Positions 1 to 7,790 of a DNA stretch of 64,000 nucleotides are shown in pieces. Position numbers and translations under genes: made by a program. Each line of letters opens with the position of its first letter. Positions within the stretch are counted from its first letter, which is position 1. Source of the stretch: JAJYSO01 sp964586655. Its GTDB lineage: Bacteria; Bacteroidota; Bacteroidia; Flavobacteriales; Flavobacteriaceae. Under the pieces are notes generated by a model. The model was not told the DNA's origin. It saw only the letters and a list, made by a program, of their open reading frames with translations, and did not search any database. Location of the stretch: NCBI GenBank assembly GCA_964586655.1, contig CAZPGY010000011.1, positions 1 through 64,000 of the forward strand, read 5' to 3'.

Positions 1-283
1 ACAGCTATCGGATATCAAGGCTTTCTTCTTATCAGTATTCAGAATCCTTTTATAGATTACGCCCCTGGGAAATTTTGTTAAAGGTGAGTTTTTCCATATA
101 ATCACACTAATCTTATAAATACAGCCTAATCAAGCCATTAAAGTTTTCATTTGATTCTTTTTGAAAGAGAGGCAGAAATAAAAATACTCAAACTCAAGAA
201 ACAGTGGGATTTTAAGAATATAGAAACAATTATTGTAAAACGACATTGATACTACAACTTCTTCCAGCGTCGCGTCCCAAAAT
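1..283. other. No gene recognised; left edge of window
   Basis: AT-rich DNA downstream of the dciA-like gene. A plus-strand frame is open from base 1 to a stop at 79-81, and a minus-strand frame is open from about base 120 out of the window. Both are too short to tell from chance and neither resembles a family I know. No tRNA, repeat or clear terminator seen. Confidence 0.4.
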
Positions 284-598
284 CTATCGCAGCACCAATT
301 TTTTGATCAGTTCTTTCCCCAGAGCTTCATTGAGGTTTTTAATGATTTTGGATTTACCATACCCCAACTCCTCGCGAAGGACAGAAGAATTAAGGCTGAT
401 GTAAAGTGTATCTTTCCGCAGGTTGATAGCGGTAGTGTATTTATTGATGGCCGGTCCCATTTCTGAATGCCAAGCCTCTTCTACATTGACGCTGTCGAGT
501 CCTTTTTGCAGGTTGTTTTTCTTGACAAACTGCTGGAGCACATCTCCTATGCTTTGATAGTCTTCCGGGTCTTGTTTATTGTTCTTTGGCATGTGCAT
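284..598 (-). CDS. DUF721 / DciA-like protein
   Basis: A 104-residue protein of the DUF721 family, related to DciA, which helps load the replicative helicase in bacteria without DnaC or DnaI. Seen: a short N-terminal helical part (SIGDVLQQF), the conserved WHSEMGPAI segment near residues 43-51, and the family C-terminal pattern SSVLREELGYGKSKII followed by a short amphipathic end. The start lies inside the 3' end of the upstream lipoprotein gene; ATG codons at 598 and 592 are both possible, giving an overlap of about 20 bases and likely translational coupling. It is the last gene of a recF, lipoprotein, DUF721 operon, which fits a role in replication. The exact role in Bacteroidota is inferred. 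Confidence 0.8.
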   Translation of the reverse strand: MHMPKNNKQDPEDYQSIGDVLQQFVKKNNLQKGLDSVNVEEAWHSEMGPAINKYTTAINLRKDTLYISLNSSVLREELGYGKSKIIKNLNEALGKELIKKLVLR

Positions 599-1040
599 GA
601 GCTTTTAATTTTTCTTTTAGGCCTTTAAAGCGTTTGTACACATAAATCATATTGCGCTGACCCCGTACGGTAAAGCGGTCTTCTTCTATCGTAAGGAGTG
701 TTGCTATCCATTGGGTCATTGGGGTGTGATAAAGAAACTTGATGCTGTCTTGTTTCACCTTTACCGTGAAATGAGTGCGATCACCGGTGGTTTTATAGCT
801 GCCGTCAATACTCGGTTTCAACTTGACACGATAGCCCCGGCGGGTCGAATCTATATGAATATAGTCCACCGAAGGATTCATTTTGTAGACCTTCCTGACT
901 TGTCCGGTACTGTCTTTTACTTTAAAAATTTCCCAATAGCCGTTGAGCGTATTGATTTTTTGTTGCGTAGTGGGAGATTGACAACCGATCAAGATAAAGG
1001 CCATCAATAGAAACCCTATGGTTAGTCCTTGGTTCTTCAT
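576..1040 (-). CDS. Lipocalin-like lipoprotein
   Basis: A 154-residue predicted lipoprotein. The N terminus has a hydrophobic segment ending in a lipobox with Cys20 (FILIGC). The mature part begins with a GYWEIFKV segment typical of the small lipocalin-like beta-barrel lipoproteins common in Bacteroidota, followed by alternating hydrophobic strands (YIHIDSTRRGYRVKLKP, FTVKVKQDSIKFLY). The tail is basic and histidine/alanine-rich (AHAHAKEQ) and is encoded in the region overlapping the next gene. No ligand can be assigned. It sits between recF (50 bases upstream) and the DUF721 gene (overlapping), an odd place for an envelope protein; co-transcription is inferred from spacing. Confidence 0.75.
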   Translation of the reverse strand: MKNQGLTIGFLLMAFILIGCQSPTTQQKINTLNGYWEIFKVKDSTGQVRKVYKMNPSVDYIHIDSTRRGYRVKLKPSIDGSYKTTGDRTHFTVKVKQDSIKFLYHTPMTQWIATLLTIEEDRFTVRGQRNMIYVYKRFKGLKEKLKAHAHAKEQ

Positions 1041-1089
1041 GATTTCAAAATTAAGTAATATTATTTAATTCTATGGCCTGCTTCTTCAT

Positions 1090-2169
1090 TTAAAGGGTGA
1101 TCATTTTATAGGATTCGGCACTTGATTTGACCACATTTTCTGTGCGCTCCATATGGGTGTCGCTGATAAACAGTTGTCCCAAATCATCTTCGGTAACCAA
1201 TTGGATAAGTCGGGCGACTCGGTTTTCATCGAGCTTGTCAAAAATATCATCGAGTAATAAAATAGGTTTGACAGCCAGTTGCTCGTTCATAAAATCATAT
1301 TGAGCGAGTTTTAGGGCGATTAAATAAGATTTCTGCTGTCCTTGTGATCCAAATTTTTTAATGGGATAGGAGCGAATATCAAATTTTAAATCGTCTTTGT
1401 GAATGCCCTTACTGGTGTATTGCAAGACCCGGTCTTTTTCTAAACTCTCTTGAAACAAACTTTGTAAATCACTATCGAAAAGCTGACTTTTATAACGAAT
1501 GTCAACTTCTTCCTTTTGGTTGCTGATGCCCTTGTAACGCGCTTTAAAACCGGGAGTGAAATCTTCGATAAAAGCCTTGCGTTTTTCGTGAATTATCGAT
1601 CCGGTGTGAATCATTTCCTGGTTATAGACTTCCAGGTTATCTTGGTTGTAAGTGTGATTGGCGGCAAAGTATTTTAAAAGAGAATTGCGTTGAGAAAGTA
1701 CTTTTTTATACCGCATCAGTGCCTGAAGATAGGTTTTATCGCTCTGCGAAATGATGCCATCCATAAACTTGCGGCGCAAATCGCTGCCCTCGGTAATCAA
1801 ATCGCGGTCTGAAGGCGAAATGATAACCACCGGAATCAAGCCGATATGATCCCGAAAACGCTCATAGGCTTTTCCATTGCGTTTAATGATTTTTTTTCGA
1901 CCCTTTTTGGCACTCACAATAACCTGCTCCTGATTTTCTCCCTTGTAAAACTTGCCGTCGACCACAAAAAAATCGGCTTGGTGGTTGATGTTTTGTTTGG
2001 TGATGGGATTGAAATAACTCTTCCCATAGGCCAACAGGTAAATGCTGTCGAGCACATTGGTTTTTCCAATTCCGTTTTCCCCCACAATACAATTAATACG
2101 TTCATTAAAATCAAAAGCTTGACTTTCAAAATTTTTATAATTGATGAGCGAGAGACTTTTTAAATACAT
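1090..2169 (-). CDS. recF: DNA replication and repair protein RecF
   Basis: RecF is an SMC-like ATPase that helps load RecA at single-strand gaps with RecO and RecR. The 359-residue protein begins MYLKSLSLINYKNF, the usual RecF start; an upstream in-frame ATG at 2202 would add 11 non-conserved residues and is rejected. Walker A is GENGIGKT at residues 30-37, the QGQQKSYLIALK signature region lies near 285, and Walker B LLLDDIFDKLD lies around 304-314. Length is normal for the family. A good Bacteroidota-type promoter lies 31-60 bases upstream of the start. First gene of a three-gene operon. Confidence 0.97.
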   Translation of the reverse strand: MYLKSLSLINYKNFESQAFDFNERINCIVGENGIGKTNVLDSIYLLAYGKSYFNPITKQNINHQADFFVVDGKFYKGENQEQVIVSAKKGRKKIIKRNGKAYERFRDHIGLIPVVIISPSDRDLITEGSDLRRKFMDGIISQSDKTYLQALMRYKKVLSQRNSLLKYFAANHTYNQDNLEVYNQEMIHTGSIIHEKRKAFIEDFTPGFKARYKGISNQKEEVDIRYKSQLFDSDLQSLFQESLEKDRVLQYTSKGIHKDDLKFDIRSYPIKKFGSQGQQKSYLIALKLAQYDFMNEQLAVKPILLLDDIFDKLDENRVARLIQLVTEDDLGQLFISDTHMERTENVVKSSAESYKMITL

Positions 2170-2199
2170 AATGCCAAACAGACTTGTGAAATGAGACTC

Positions 2200-2229
2200 C
2201 AAAAATACATAAAATTTATTCGCTGCAAA
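2200..2229 (-). promoter_or_regulatory. Predicted promoter of recF operon
   Basis: Read on the minus strand: TTTG (2226-2229), an 18-base spacer, then TATTTTTG (2200-2207), matching the Bacteroidota primary sigma consensus TTTG-N19-TAnnTTTG. The predicted transcription start is about 25 bases upstream of the recF ATG at 2169. Confidence 0.6.
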
Positions 2230-2430
2230 TCATATAATGCGCAATGAAATTATTTTTGAATACTCGGTAAACGCATTGCTGTTTTGTGTTAACGGCTTGT
2301 GGACACTCTTGAAATTTGACATAAAAACGGGGAAAAGACATAAATTGTTGAAGAAGGATACATAAACTTGTTTTTCTCTTTTAAATACAAATAAATATTA
2401 TATTTTTGCGGCACATTATGTAGAATTTTT

Positions 2431-3195
2431 ATGGCAACTTATAAGAAGCATAGCGATAAGCGTAAAAAAAGTAGGAGTGAAAAGATAGAACAACGCTCCT
2501 CGACGGCCAAATTTTTTAACCGTCTCGATATTGGGGTAACCCTGTTTGAAGATTGGGTGGCTCGTAATCGTAAACCCATTTTAACCATCATTGGTGCTGT
2601 TATCATTGCAGTGTTGGGATATTTGACCTATAACAACTTGGTAATAAAGCCAAAGCAAGAGCAAGCTGTTAAAGAGATGAGTGTCTCTATGACCTTCTTT
2701 AACCGTGCCATGCAAGTGGCGCCGGGCCCCAATCAAGATACGCTCTTGATTCGTTCTCTTCATGGTGCCGGAAGCTATGGTTTGTTGGATATTATTGATA
2801 ATTACAGCGGAACAGATGCGGCTAATATTGCTCATTATGTAGCCGGAATGGCCTATTTGAAGCTGGGGCAATACAAAGAAGCGATTGCACAGCTCGAACA
2901 ATTTTCCAGTGACGATCAGTTCTATCCGGCCATTGCCAAAGGGGCTATTGGTGATGCTTTTAGAGGAAATGATCAGCCCGAATTGGCATTGAAATACTAC
3001 CTGAAAGCAGCGCACATCCGAACCAATGACTTTACTACCCCCAAATATTTACTGAAAGCGGCAACTACCGCCATGGACCTCGGGAAGACTGAAAAAGCTA
3101 CCAACCTGCTCAACCAAATCAAAGAAGAATATCCTGATTCGCCGGAAGCCATTAAAGTGCCCGCTTATCTTGGAATGGCAAAAACCGCTCAATAA
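2431..3195 (+). CDS. TPR-containing inner-membrane protein (YfgM-like)
   Basis: A 254-residue protein with a very basic N-terminal cytoplasmic segment (KKHSDKRKKSRSEK), one membrane helix around residues 50-68 (ILTIIGAVIIAVLGYLTY) and a periplasmic tetratricopeptide domain from about 75 to the end, with TPR-like blocks AHYVAGMAYLKLGQYKEAI and AGDAFRGNDQPELALKYY-like pairs. This layout is that of YfgM-type ancillary proteins that contact the Sec translocon, but the function here is only inferred. A TATTTTTG -10-like box lies at 2401-2408. Its stop is two bases from the ribH start, so the two genes are probably co-transcribed. Confidence 0.8.
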   Translation: MATYKKHSDKRKKSRSEKIEQRSSTAKFFNRLDIGVTLFEDWVARNRKPILTIIGAVIIAVLGYLTYNNLVIKPKQEQAVKEMSVSMTFFNRAMQVAPGPNQDTLLIRSLHGAGSYGLLDIIDNYSGTDAANIAHYVAGMAYLKLGQYKEAIAQLEQFSSDDQFYPAIAKGAIGDAFRGNDQPELALKYYLKAAHIRTNDFTTPKYLLKAATTAMDLGKTEKATNLLNQIKEEYPDSPEAIKVPAYLGMAKTAQ

Positions 3196-3196
3196 G

Positions 3197-3691
3197 ATGG
3201 CCACGGCAGGTAAGAACTTATCGGCTTATGACAAAAAAGACCTTCCGGACGGAAAAACTTATAAAATAGGGGTCGCCGTTTCGGAATGGAATAATGAGAT
3301 TACCGAAAACCTGTATAAAGGCGCTTTTGAAGCGCTAACCGATAATGGGGTAGCCATAGAAAATGTTGAACGCTGGGATGTTCCCGGTAGTTTTGAATTG
3401 ATTTATGCCTGTAAAAAAATGCAGGAACAAAATCGATTTGATGCCATTATTGCCATTGGAAGCGTCATTCAGGGAGAAACCAAGCATTTTGATTTTGTTT
3501 GTCAAGCGGTAAGCCAGGGCGTCAAAGAATTAAACCTTCGTGGTGAAGCACCGGTTATTTTTTGCCTACTGACCGACAATAACAAGCAACAAGCCTTGGA
3601 CCGATCGGGCGGTAAACACGGAAACAAAGGAACCGAAGCGGCCATTGCTGCTCTTAAAATGGCCCAACTTCGTCATAATGCCGAGGCCTAA
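3197..3691 (+). CDS. ribH: 6,7-dimethyl-8-ribityllumazine synthase
   Basis: RibH condenses 5-amino-6-ribitylamino-uracil with 3,4-dihydroxybutanone phosphate, the penultimate step of riboflavin synthesis, and usually forms a 60-subunit shell. The 164-residue protein shows the family motifs: the substrate loop VPGSFE at 62-67, GSVIQGETKHFDF at 88-100 with the catalytic His97, and a conserved C-terminal AIAALKMA helix. I chose the ATG at 3197, giving MATAGKNLS; the longer frame from 3170 would overlap the upstream gene by 26 bases and adds nothing conserved. No other riboflavin gene is nearby. Confidence 0.95.
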   Translation: MATAGKNLSAYDKKDLPDGKTYKIGVAVSEWNNEITENLYKGAFEALTDNGVAIENVERWDVPGSFELIYACKKMQEQNRFDAIIAIGSVIQGETKHFDFVCQAVSQGVKELNLRGEAPVIFCLLTDNNKQQALDRSGGKHGNKGTEAAIAALKMAQLRHNAEA

Positions 3692-3759
3692 GACCTCAGT
3701 TTGGCAAAAAGAACGAATGCGATTCGGCTTTGCTTTATTCGATCTCCTTTATTTACTCA

Positions 3760-3767
3760 TAATTTTG
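3760..3767 (+). promoter_or_regulatory. Predicted -7 box upstream of small membrane protein and mutL
   Basis: TAATTTTG matches the Bacteroidota TAnnTTTG element; a weak TTTA -33 candidate lies 21 bases upstream (3735-3738). The next start codon is at 3807, giving a leader of about 33 bases. It would drive the small membrane protein, mutL and the rhomboid genes. Confidence 0.45.
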
Positions 3768-3806
3768 TAACTTTGGACTTTCAATGAACCGGAATAAAGA
3801 GCAGTC

Positions 3807-4118
3807 ATGAAACTTGTTTTTCACAAATTTAAACGCAGGCACAACAAGCGCTACAATTATACACCGCGTTATTATAAAGGCAAGGAGATTGACAATCCTT
3901 ATGAGATAGATTCAAAATTTCAAAAATATCACGACCAAAAAAATGCCATCGATTTTGGTGCACAATGGAAAGAAGACCGAGACAACAGCAGAAATCGAGG
4001 CAATCGTGAAATCAACAGACGCTTGATTTATATTATTTTGATTCTGGTTTTTCTCTTTTTGTGGCTGATAGATTTTGATTTATCAATTTTTGCAATACCC
4101 TTTGATTCCTTTCGATGA
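3807..4118 (+). CDS. Small basic membrane protein, unknown function
   Basis: A 103-residue protein rich in Lys, Arg, Asn and Tyr in its first 70 residues (FKRRHNKRYNYTPRYYKGKE) with one hydrophobic helix near residues 74-87 (IYIILILVFLFLWLI) close to the C terminus, so it is probably a tail-anchored cytoplasmic protein. I do not recognise a functional domain. Its stop overlaps the mutL start as ATGA (4115-4118), indicating translational coupling. Small genes in this place are sometimes labelled riboflavin synthase subunit in flavobacterial databases because they lie next to ribH; nothing in the sequence supports that name. Confidence 0.7.
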   Translation: MKLVFHKFKRRHNKRYNYTPRYYKGKEIDNPYEIDSKFQKYHDQKNAIDFGAQWKEDRDNSRNRGNREINRRLIYIILILVFLFLWLIDFDLSIFAIPFDSFR

Positions 4119-5959
4119 GTGACATCATTCAACTTTTACCGGATCACGTTGCCAATCAAATAGCTGCCGGCGAAGTGGTTCAAAGACCCGCTTCCGTAGT
4201 TAAAGAACTCCTTGAGAATGCTATTGATGCACAAGCATGTCAAATTGATATACTGATTAAAGACGCCGGAAAAACCTTGATTCAGGTTTCCGATAACGGC
4301 ATAGGCATGAGTACCACCGATGCGCGTTTGTCTTTTGAACGCCATGCTACTTCCAAAATTACAGAAGCCGGTGATTTATTCCGACTTAAAACCAAAGGGT
4401 TTAGGGGAGAAGCCCTTGCTTCTATTGCAGCAGTAGCACACATCGACTTAAAATCTAAACAGGCCCATCAGGAAATTGGCACCCAAATCATAATTAAAGG
4501 AAGTGAAGTCGTTTCACAAGAACCTTGCGTAACACCGGATGGAACGGTGGTGCGGGTGAAAAACTTATTTTATAACATCCCTGCTCGACGCAATTTCCTC
4601 AAATCTAAAAATGTGGAAATGCGGCATATTATTGACCAATTTCAACGGGTGGCTTTGGCGCATCCACAAGTGGGCTTCTCGCTGCGACACAATGAAAGCG
4701 ACCTTTTTAAATTGCCCAAATCCAATCTCCGACAGCGCATTGTTAATGTGTTTGGACGTAAAACCAATAAAAAGCTGGTGCCGGTAGATGAAGAGACAGA
4801 AGTGGTTAAAATTTCCGGTTTTGTAGGAAAACCCGAATTTGCCAAACGAAGTAAGGGAGAGCAATTTTTTTTTGTCAACAACAGGTTTGTCAAAAACGCC
4901 TATTTGCATCACGCCGTCAACAGGGCTTATGAAGGCTTGTTAAATCCTAAACAATACCCCACTTATTTTCTCTTTTTTGAAGTCGATCCACAAGCAATCG
5001 ATATCAATATTCATCCGACAAAAACGGAGATTAAATTTGATGACGAACAGGCCATTTATGCCATCTTGAGCAGTACCGTAAAGCATGGTTTGGGGCAGTT
5101 TAATGTAACGCCTTCCCTGGATTTCAAAAAAGATGCCGAGCTGGATACGCCCTATGATTATCGGAATAAAGCTCCCGAGGCTCCTAAGATAGAAGTGGAC
5201 CACAATTTTAATCCTTTTAAAGAGGAGCAACAGCAAACATCGTCGTCGAGCGGAGCTTTTCGTCCCGCCCGGAAGGAAGCTTCTTGGGAAGCTTTGTACA
5301 CCGGTTTGGATATGGAAGATCCCGAAAGTGATTCCAATGTAGAATTTGAAAGTGAAGCAGTGACCGGAGAATTGTTTGCTGAAAACGAGAAAGCACACAA
5401 TGCCGGAATATTTCAACTGAATAAAAAATATATTGTCGCAGCATTAAAAGACGGATTGCTGATTATCAATCAACACCGGGCTCATTATCGAATTCTTTAT
5501 GAAGAATTTTTAAAAAATATAACGGTAAAAGCCTCTTTAAGTCAACAGTTGTTATTTCCTTTGACATTGGAATTTTCACGACAAGAAGTGAAATTGTTGA
5601 ATGATTTTAAACATTTACTGGAACAAACCGGATTTGATTTTTCTGAAATTGCCGGTGAGCAGGTTGTGATCAGCGGGGTGCCCGGAAATGTATCCGAAAG
5701 CGAAATACCCAACATTTTGGAACAGCTTCTTGCTGATTTAGAAAGAGGCGTGCCCGAAGATGAAAGTCAAAATACTCGGCTTTTGGCACAAACTTTGGCG
5801 ATACATACCGCCATAAAAAATGGGGTGTCTCTTGATGAAAAAGAGCAAACCTCCATAATCAACCGGTTGTTTGCCTGTAAAGAGCCTTATTTGACACCTT
5901 CCAATGAAAATGTATTAGTTCGGTTGGATACCGATAACCTTGATAAAAAATTTGACTAA
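4115..5959 (+). CDS. mutL: DNA mismatch repair protein MutL
   Basis: MutL couples mismatch recognition by MutS to strand excision. The 614-residue protein has the GHKL ATPase motifs ENAIDA (34-39), DNGIGM (60-65) and GFRGEAL (95-101), a transducer domain to about 330, a long acidic linker (about 350-425) and a C-terminal dimerisation domain from about 430. The site matching the endonuclease motif DQHA-x2-E-x4-E reads NQHRAHY (452-458), so the first acid and the first glutamate are missing and metal-dependent nicking is doubtful. It overlaps the small upstream gene by four bases and the next gene starts directly after its stop. Confidence 0.97.
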   Translation: MSDIIQLLPDHVANQIAAGEVVQRPASVVKELLENAIDAQACQIDILIKDAGKTLIQVSDNGIGMSTTDARLSFERHATSKITEAGDLFRLKTKGFRGEALASIAAVAHIDLKSKQAHQEIGTQIIIKGSEVVSQEPCVTPDGTVVRVKNLFYNIPARRNFLKSKNVEMRHIIDQFQRVALAHPQVGFSLRHNESDLFKLPKSNLRQRIVNVFGRKTNKKLVPVDEETEVVKISGFVGKPEFAKRSKGEQFFFVNNRFVKNAYLHHAVNRAYEGLLNPKQYPTYFLFFEVDPQAIDINIHPTKTEIKFDDEQAIYAILSSTVKHGLGQFNVTPSLDFKKDAELDTPYDYRNKAPEAPKIEVDHNFNPFKEEQQQTSSSSGAFRPARKEASWEALYTGLDMEDPESDSNVEFESEAVTGELFAENEKAHNAGIFQLNKKYIVAALKDGLLIINQHRAHYRILYEEFLKNITVKASLSQQLLFPLTLEFSRQEVKLLNDFKHLLEQTGFDFSEIAGEQVVISGVPGNVSESEIPNILEQLLADLERGVPEDESQNTRLLAQTLAIHTAIKNGVSLDEKEQTSIINRLFACKEPYLTPSNENVLVRLDTDNLDKKFD

Positions 5960-6709
5960 ATGGGAAAATTAACCGATACCGTAAAAACGCTTATCATAGC
6001 CAATGTTTTGTTTTTTCTGGGCTATCAATTAGTGGGGGAGCAGGCGGTAAGCTATTTGGGACTCTGGTTTCCGGCGAATGAGAATTTTCGGTTTTGGCAG
6101 TTGCTGACCCATATGTTCATGCATGCCACCTTTTTTCATATTTTATTCAATATGTATGCCCTCTATCTTTTTGGCAGTTTGTTGGAACGGTCAATAGGGC
6201 AGAAGCAGTTTTTGTTTATCTACTTCTTTTCCGGATTGGGGGCAGCCGGATTGCAATTGCTCTTTAGCTATTTTGCCTACAATACCGGATATCAAGATTT
6301 GATTGCTTCCGGAATGACGCCCTCAGAAATTAGTGACCTGATACACAATGCAATACAAACCGGTCATTTTAGAGCTCCGCAAGAAAGTGTGGATGCCGTG
6401 CGCGGAATGATCAGTGCCTATGCTTCTCCTATGGTTGGGGCTTCAGGCGCTGTTTTTGGTATCTTAGCGGCTTTTGCGGTTATTTATCCCAATTTGCCCT
6501 TATACCTGTTTTTTGTGCCGGTGCCCATTAAAGCAAAATACCTTATTATTGGCTATTTCTTGATAGAGCTTTTCTCGGGATTCTCCGGAATTGGCGTGTT
6601 TGGCGGCAGCAATGTGGCCCACTGGGCTCATGTAGGGGGCGCCATTGTTGGGTTTATTACGATGTGGTATTGGAAGAAAAAACAATTTAACAATAACCGT
6701 TGGAGCTAA
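5960..6709 (+). CDS. Rhomboid family intramembrane serine protease (first copy)
   Basis: A 249-residue polytopic membrane protein with about six helices. The rhomboid signature is complete: the HATFFHILFNMYALYLFG segment in helix 2 (the HxxxN region), the nucleophile motif GASGAVFG (serine near residue 158) and the catalytic histidine in NVAHWAHVGGAIVGF near residue 219. It has a larger insertion between helices 3 and 4 (about residues 100-150) than minimal rhomboids. The start codon directly follows the mutL stop (TAA ATG) and its own stop overlaps the next rhomboid start by one base, so three genes are translated in tandem. Substrates are unknown. Confidence 0.92.
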   Translation: MGKLTDTVKTLIIANVLFFLGYQLVGEQAVSYLGLWFPANENFRFWQLLTHMFMHATFFHILFNMYALYLFGSLLERSIGQKQFLFIYFFSGLGAAGLQLLFSYFAYNTGYQDLIASGMTPSEISDLIHNAIQTGHFRAPQESVDAVRGMISAYASPMVGASGAVFGILAAFAVIYPNLPLYLFFVPVPIKAKYLIIGYFLIELFSGFSGIGVFGGSNVAHWAHVGGAIVGFITMWYWKKKQFNNNRWS

Positions 6710-7614
6710 TGAATTGGCAAGATCAATTGCGATATAGATACAATATGGCGGGAGCAGTCGAAAAACTGATCGCCGTGAATGTGTTGTTTTTTGTGGTGTT
6801 CAATATCATTTTGGGACTGATTTCCTTTTTTTGCCAATGCGGTATTCAAGGGAGCATTCGTTCTTGGCTCATCTTTCCTGAACGCTTAGACGAATTTATC
6901 TTTAAACCGTGGACCATTATCACCTATGCGTTTATGCACGCAGGCTTTTGGCATATTCTGTGGAATATGGTGGTGCTCTATTTTGCCGGTCGCTTTTTCC
7001 TGACCTTCTTTTCGGCCAAACGCTTGCTCAATTACTATTTTATGGGAGCTATTGCCGGAGCGATCCTTTTTATGCTGGCATATAACCTGTTTCCCGTTTT
7101 TAAAAATTCCCACAGTTTTTTACTCGGCGCCTCTGCAGCGGTGATGGCAATTTTGGTGGGAGTGGCCGCTCAATCCCCCAATATGAATGTGCGCTTTTTT
7201 ATATTTAATCTTAAACTTTGGTGGATAGCCGCATTTTTTGTCGGGAAAGATTTACTGATGATTCCCTTAGAAAATCCGGGAGGACATATCGCTCATTTGG
7301 GCGGAGCAGCCCTCGGATTTGTTTATACGACTCAATTGGCCAAGGGCCACGATATCGGATCCGGATTTGAAAAATTGATGGATCGAGTAGTGGGCTGGTT
7401 TTCGGGAAGCGGCAGCAATCCATTTAAAAAAGTATACAAAAACAAGCACAAGCAAGCCGGACCACGCGGGCCGTACCAAAGTAAGCAGTCGGAGAAAGGA
7501 AGAGACAGGGACCAAGAAAAAATTGATGCAATCCTTGATAAGATCAGTAAAAACGGCTATGAAAGCTTGAGTGAAGCAGAAAAGGAATACCTCTTTCACG
7601 CAGGAAAGGATTAA
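6709..7614 (+). CDS. Rhomboid family intramembrane serine protease (second copy)
   Basis: A 301-residue relative of the preceding protein, starting MNWQDQLRYRYN at the TAATG overlap; the upstream TTG at 6700 is less likely. It keeps the helix-2 HAGFWHILWNMVVLYFAG block, the nucleophile motif GASAAV and the histidine in GGHIAHLGGAALGF. After the last helix (about residue 210) there is a basic, probably cytoplasmic tail of about 90 residues (KKVYKNKHKQAGPRGPYQ) ending in a conserved amphipathic DAILDKISKNGYESLSEAEK segment. The tail and the missing insertion separate it from the first copy, so this is an old duplication, not a recent one. Confidence 0.9.
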   Translation: MNWQDQLRYRYNMAGAVEKLIAVNVLFFVVFNIILGLISFFCQCGIQGSIRSWLIFPERLDEFIFKPWTIITYAFMHAGFWHILWNMVVLYFAGRFFLTFFSAKRLLNYYFMGAIAGAILFMLAYNLFPVFKNSHSFLLGASAAVMAILVGVAAQSPNMNVRFFIFNLKLWWIAAFFVGKDLLMIPLENPGGHIAHLGGAALGFVYTTQLAKGHDIGSGFEKLMDRVVGWFSGSGSNPFKKVYKNKHKQAGPRGPYQSKQSEKGRDRDQEKIDAILDKISKNGYESLSEAEKEYLFHAGKD

Positions 7615-7703
7615 TCTAAAGAATATAAAAAAACAAGGAAATAACCTAAATTCAACTTTAAAACGGGGGTTAATTGCCGGTAAAAACATTTTATTTCATA
7701 TTT

Positions 7704-7747
7704 AACCCCTAAAATGTAGGGGGTGTTTTCTAATTTATCTATTTTTG
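7704..7747 (+). promoter_or_regulatory. Palindrome and -7 box upstream of glnN
   Basis: CCCCTAAAATGTAGGGG (about 7706-7722) is an inverted repeat with 5-base perfect arms, followed at 7740-7747 by TATTTTTG, a match to TAnnTTTG. The palindrome covers the expected -33 position, so it could be an operator or activator site; it is followed by GTGTTTTC, so it could also be the terminator of the rhomboid operon. No good TTTG -33 box is visible. Confidence 0.5.
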
Positions 7748-7790
7748 TCCAAAATATTGAAAATAGAAAATCAATCCCTAACCATACGAT

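Noticed and set aside
1..120. Possible gene ends at the left edge on either strand
   Set aside because: Open for less than 40 codons and matches no family I know; expected by chance in AT-rich DNA.
711..1010. 99-codon open frame on the plus strand
   Set aside because: Antisense to the lipocalin-like lipoprotein gene, which has a clear lipobox and family pattern.
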